IMG/VR virus record: IMGVR_UViG_3300025276_000226
Span: 1 to 22,991 of that record
Origin: a virus
Strand: one strand, 5' to 3'
Length of the DNA stretch: 22,991 nt
Shown: positions 21,535 through 22,991 of the stretch, piece after piece
Layout of the letters: every line of letters starts with the position of its first letter
How positions within the stretch are numbered: the first letter of the stretch is position 1
Made by a program: the position numbers and the translations under genes
Notes under the pieces: model-generated
What the model saw: the letters and a program-made list of their open reading frames with translations, nothing else
Database searches by the model: none
Told to the model about the DNA's origin: nothing

Positions 21535-22991
21535 TTAGTTCCAAGGACTAGCTACGCTTCCAGAACAAAGAATTGTACCTTCAACAAACCAAAGGTCTAC
21601 TGCTATGTTTGTGCATTTAATGTAAGAACCTTTTATACCACCTTGAGTACTACCATTCATTTGTATTTCTACATAATCATCACCAATTAAAGCAGGGTCA
21701 GCAGAGATAGCATCGCTACTGTCTGTAGCTATTCTCATTAAATTTCCTATAAATCTTTCATTAGAATCGTCTGTTAAAGTAATTTGATGCCTGTTACTAG
21801 TTGCTGTTGCAGTAGTTATAAACTCATAGCTTTTACCTATTTGTGATCCATCACCAGAATCTGGTAGAGTTACAACAGCTCCATCTGCGTCACTAAAGTT
21901 AAATATACTGTTAGGAAAAGCAGCGGCAGCAGCTACATTTGCGCTTGCTGCTATAACAGGTTGTTTTAATCCATGAACCAAAGCACTTGTTGTAGCTGTT
22001 GTACCAACTACTGTTGTATTATCAACACCTACAGCAGAAGCTGCAGCAATAGCACCTATTATAATATTGTTATCACCAGTAGTAAGAGCATCACCAGCTT
22101 GACTACCAATTAAAGTATTATTAGCGCCTGTTGTTACTGCAAAACCAGATGCGTACCCTAAAGCTGTATTACTATTATTACCATCGTTATCTAAAACAGA
22201 TAAAGCACTCCAACCAATTGCAGTATTTCTTGATTCACTACCGTTTGCAGCCCCTAAAGCACCGTGACCCATAATAACGTTTCTTTCACCTGTTAGTAAA
22301 GCATCACCAGTGTTACCACCTATTAAAACATTTTGAACACCTGTTGACACTAGATTACCGGCTGAATACCCAACGGCCACATTGTAAGCATCGCCATTAA
22401 AATTTTGACTAGCTAAAGTGGCTCTACCAACTGCAACACTTTTACTACCAGTATCTTCCCCTGATAAAGCTTGATAACCTAAAGCTACATTTCCAGTACC
22501 AGTTGTAAAAGCGTCACCAGCAAGTGAACCCATTATAACGTTTTGAATACCTGTTGTCATTGCACTACCAGCATCGCTACCAACAGCCGTGTTATGTCCT
22601 TGATGTCCAGAATTAAGAAGCTGTAAAGCGGAAGCTCCAATAGCTGTATTTTTACCACGATTAGTTTCAGTTGTTAAAGCATTCTTACCTACAGCTGTAT
22701 TATGAGTACCAGTTGTCAAAGCATCACCAGCGTTAGCCCCCACAAGTGTGTTCTCCGTACCTGAAGTTAAAGCAAGACCAGCTGAATAACCAACAGCAAC
22801 ATTGCTATCTCCGGTTGTAACGCCTGCTCCCATACTTAAACTACCAAGTGAAGTATTAAATTCTCCAGTTGAAGCATTAAGTTGTGAACTATTACCTACA
22901 GCAGTGTTATGCCCGTTACCGTCTCCATCTTCATAACTCTCTAACGCACTAGAACCAATCGCTGTATTGAAATCACCATCTACAGAACTAC
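21535..22991 (-). CDS. Trimeric-autotransporter-like fibre with YadA-head repeats (N-terminus beyond window)
   Basis: The frame is open from the stop at 21535 to the right edge. The ATG at 22833 is internal, because the same repeat continues upstream of it (NTAIGSSAL, NTAVGNSSQ), so the true start lies outside; 484 residues are visible. At least 18 tandem units of 16-20 residues follow the consensus N-T/V-x-h-G-x-x-A-G/L...T-T-G, the left-handed beta-roll repeat of YadA/Hep_Hag heads. These build trimeric fibre shafts. After the repeats come an Ala-rich link, a beta domain (VTLPDSGDGSQIGKSYEFIT, QITLTDDSNERFIG) and a compact C-terminus ending SVASPWN, probably the receptor-facing or trimer-locking end. 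Unlike an autotransporter it has no visible membrane anchor. A tail or head fibre for host contact is likely. Confidence 0.9.
   Translation of the reverse strand, partial: SSVDGDFNTAIGSSALESYEDGDGNGHNTAVGNSSQLNASTGEFNTSLGSLSMGAGVTTGDSNVAVGYSAGLALTSGTENTLVGANAGDALTTGTHNTAVGKNALTTETNRGKNTAIGASALQLLNSGHQGHNTAVGSDAGSAMTTGIQNVIMGSLAGDAFTTGTGNVALGYQALSGEDTGSKSVAVGRATLASQNFNGDAYNVAVGYSAGNLVSTGVQNVLIGGNTGDALLTGERNVIMGHGALGAANGSESRNTAIGWSALSVLDNDGNNSNTALGYASGFAVTTGANNTLIGSQAGDALTTGDNNIIIGAIAAASAVGVDNTTVVGTTATTSALVHGLKQPVIAASANVAAAAAFPNSIFNFSDADGAVVTLPDSGDGSQIGKSYEFITTATATSNRHQITLTDDSNERFIGNLMRIATDSSDAISADPALIGDDYVEIQMNGSTQGGIKGSYIKCTNIAVDLWFVEGTILCSGSVASPWN
22021..22991 (-). repeat. Coding tandem repeats of the fibre (about 51-nt unit, 70-residue super-repeat)
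   Basis: The units of 16-20 residues are grouped in fours: slot 1 (GYSAG-like), slot 2 (AGDALTTG), slot 3 (AL) and slot 4 (a 19-residue AL unit). Three full sets of 70, 70 and 71 residues follow one another, then a partial fourth. The slot order is visible from residues such as NTLVGANAGDALTTG, NVLIGGNTGDALLTG and NTLIGSQAGDALTTG in slot 2. Confidence 0.85.

Noticed and set aside
21535-22020. Variable region of a diversity-generating retroelement at the fibre C-terminus
   Set aside because: No template copy, no reverse transcriptase and no adenine-biased repeat pair are visible in the window.
21535-22833. Fibre gene starting at ATG 22833
   Set aside because: The same frame and repeat pattern continue upstream to the window edge without a stop, so this Met is internal.
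22021-22991. CRISPR-like periodic repeats
   Set aside because: The ~51-base units are diverged, contiguous, in frame and encode a known beta-roll repeat; no spacer-repeat alternation exists.

Overview
The window is part of the virion-structure and DNA-packaging module of a lytic-type, short-tailed marine bacteriophage. Every supported gene lies on the minus strand, packed with gaps of a few bases or short overlaps, so the module reads from high to low coordinates as one operon-like block. The DNA is strongly AT-rich. Most starts lack a Shine-Dalgarno site and are instead preceded by A/T-rich leaders. That habit is typical of Bacteroidetes and their phages, and a Flavobacteria-style Cys motif in the largest protein points the same way. 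A flavobacterial host is therefore my best inference, not something the sequence proves. The terminase, portal, capsid, ring and giant tail-protein set resembles uncultured marine podoviruses and, more distantly, crAss-like phages. This family placement rests on memory of protein families, with no search run.

Layout in transcription order (right to left): a fibre/adhesin with YadA-head-type repeats that enters from beyond the right edge (22991-21535); three small unknown proteins (21478-20772); a tandem GroES-like protein (20772-20191); a putative small terminase (20237-19965) and the large terminase (19965-17752); portal (17749-15347); probable scaffold (15318-14110); major capsid protein (14088-12622); a UUCG-capped intrinsic terminator (12607-12578); a conserved 280-residue capsid-associated protein (12547-11705); a second UUCG hairpin (11697-11661); two head-to-tail connector or ring candidates (11645-10911 and 10907-10035); a 1966-residue tail nozzle or 'muzzle' protein (10031-4131); a beta-rich adhesin-like protein (4121-2145); a small conserved beta protein (2141-1770); a degenerate cupin-like protein (1728-1267); an Ala/Gln-rich probable ejection protein (1263-625); and a Lys-rich disordered protein that runs off the left edge (612-1).

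Together these genes build and fill the head (scaffold, capsid protein, portal, terminase, perhaps a GroES-like folding helper), close it with connector rings and the large tail nozzle, and add host-contact fibres and internal or ejected proteins. Nothing for replication, lysis, integration or tRNAs is visible. No gap exceeds about 75 bases, so there are no long unexplained non-coding stretches. The most notable non-gene signals are the two GC-rich C(UUCG)G hairpins flanking the 280-residue gene, placed where capsid-protein expression would need to be separated from that of the low-copy tail proteins.
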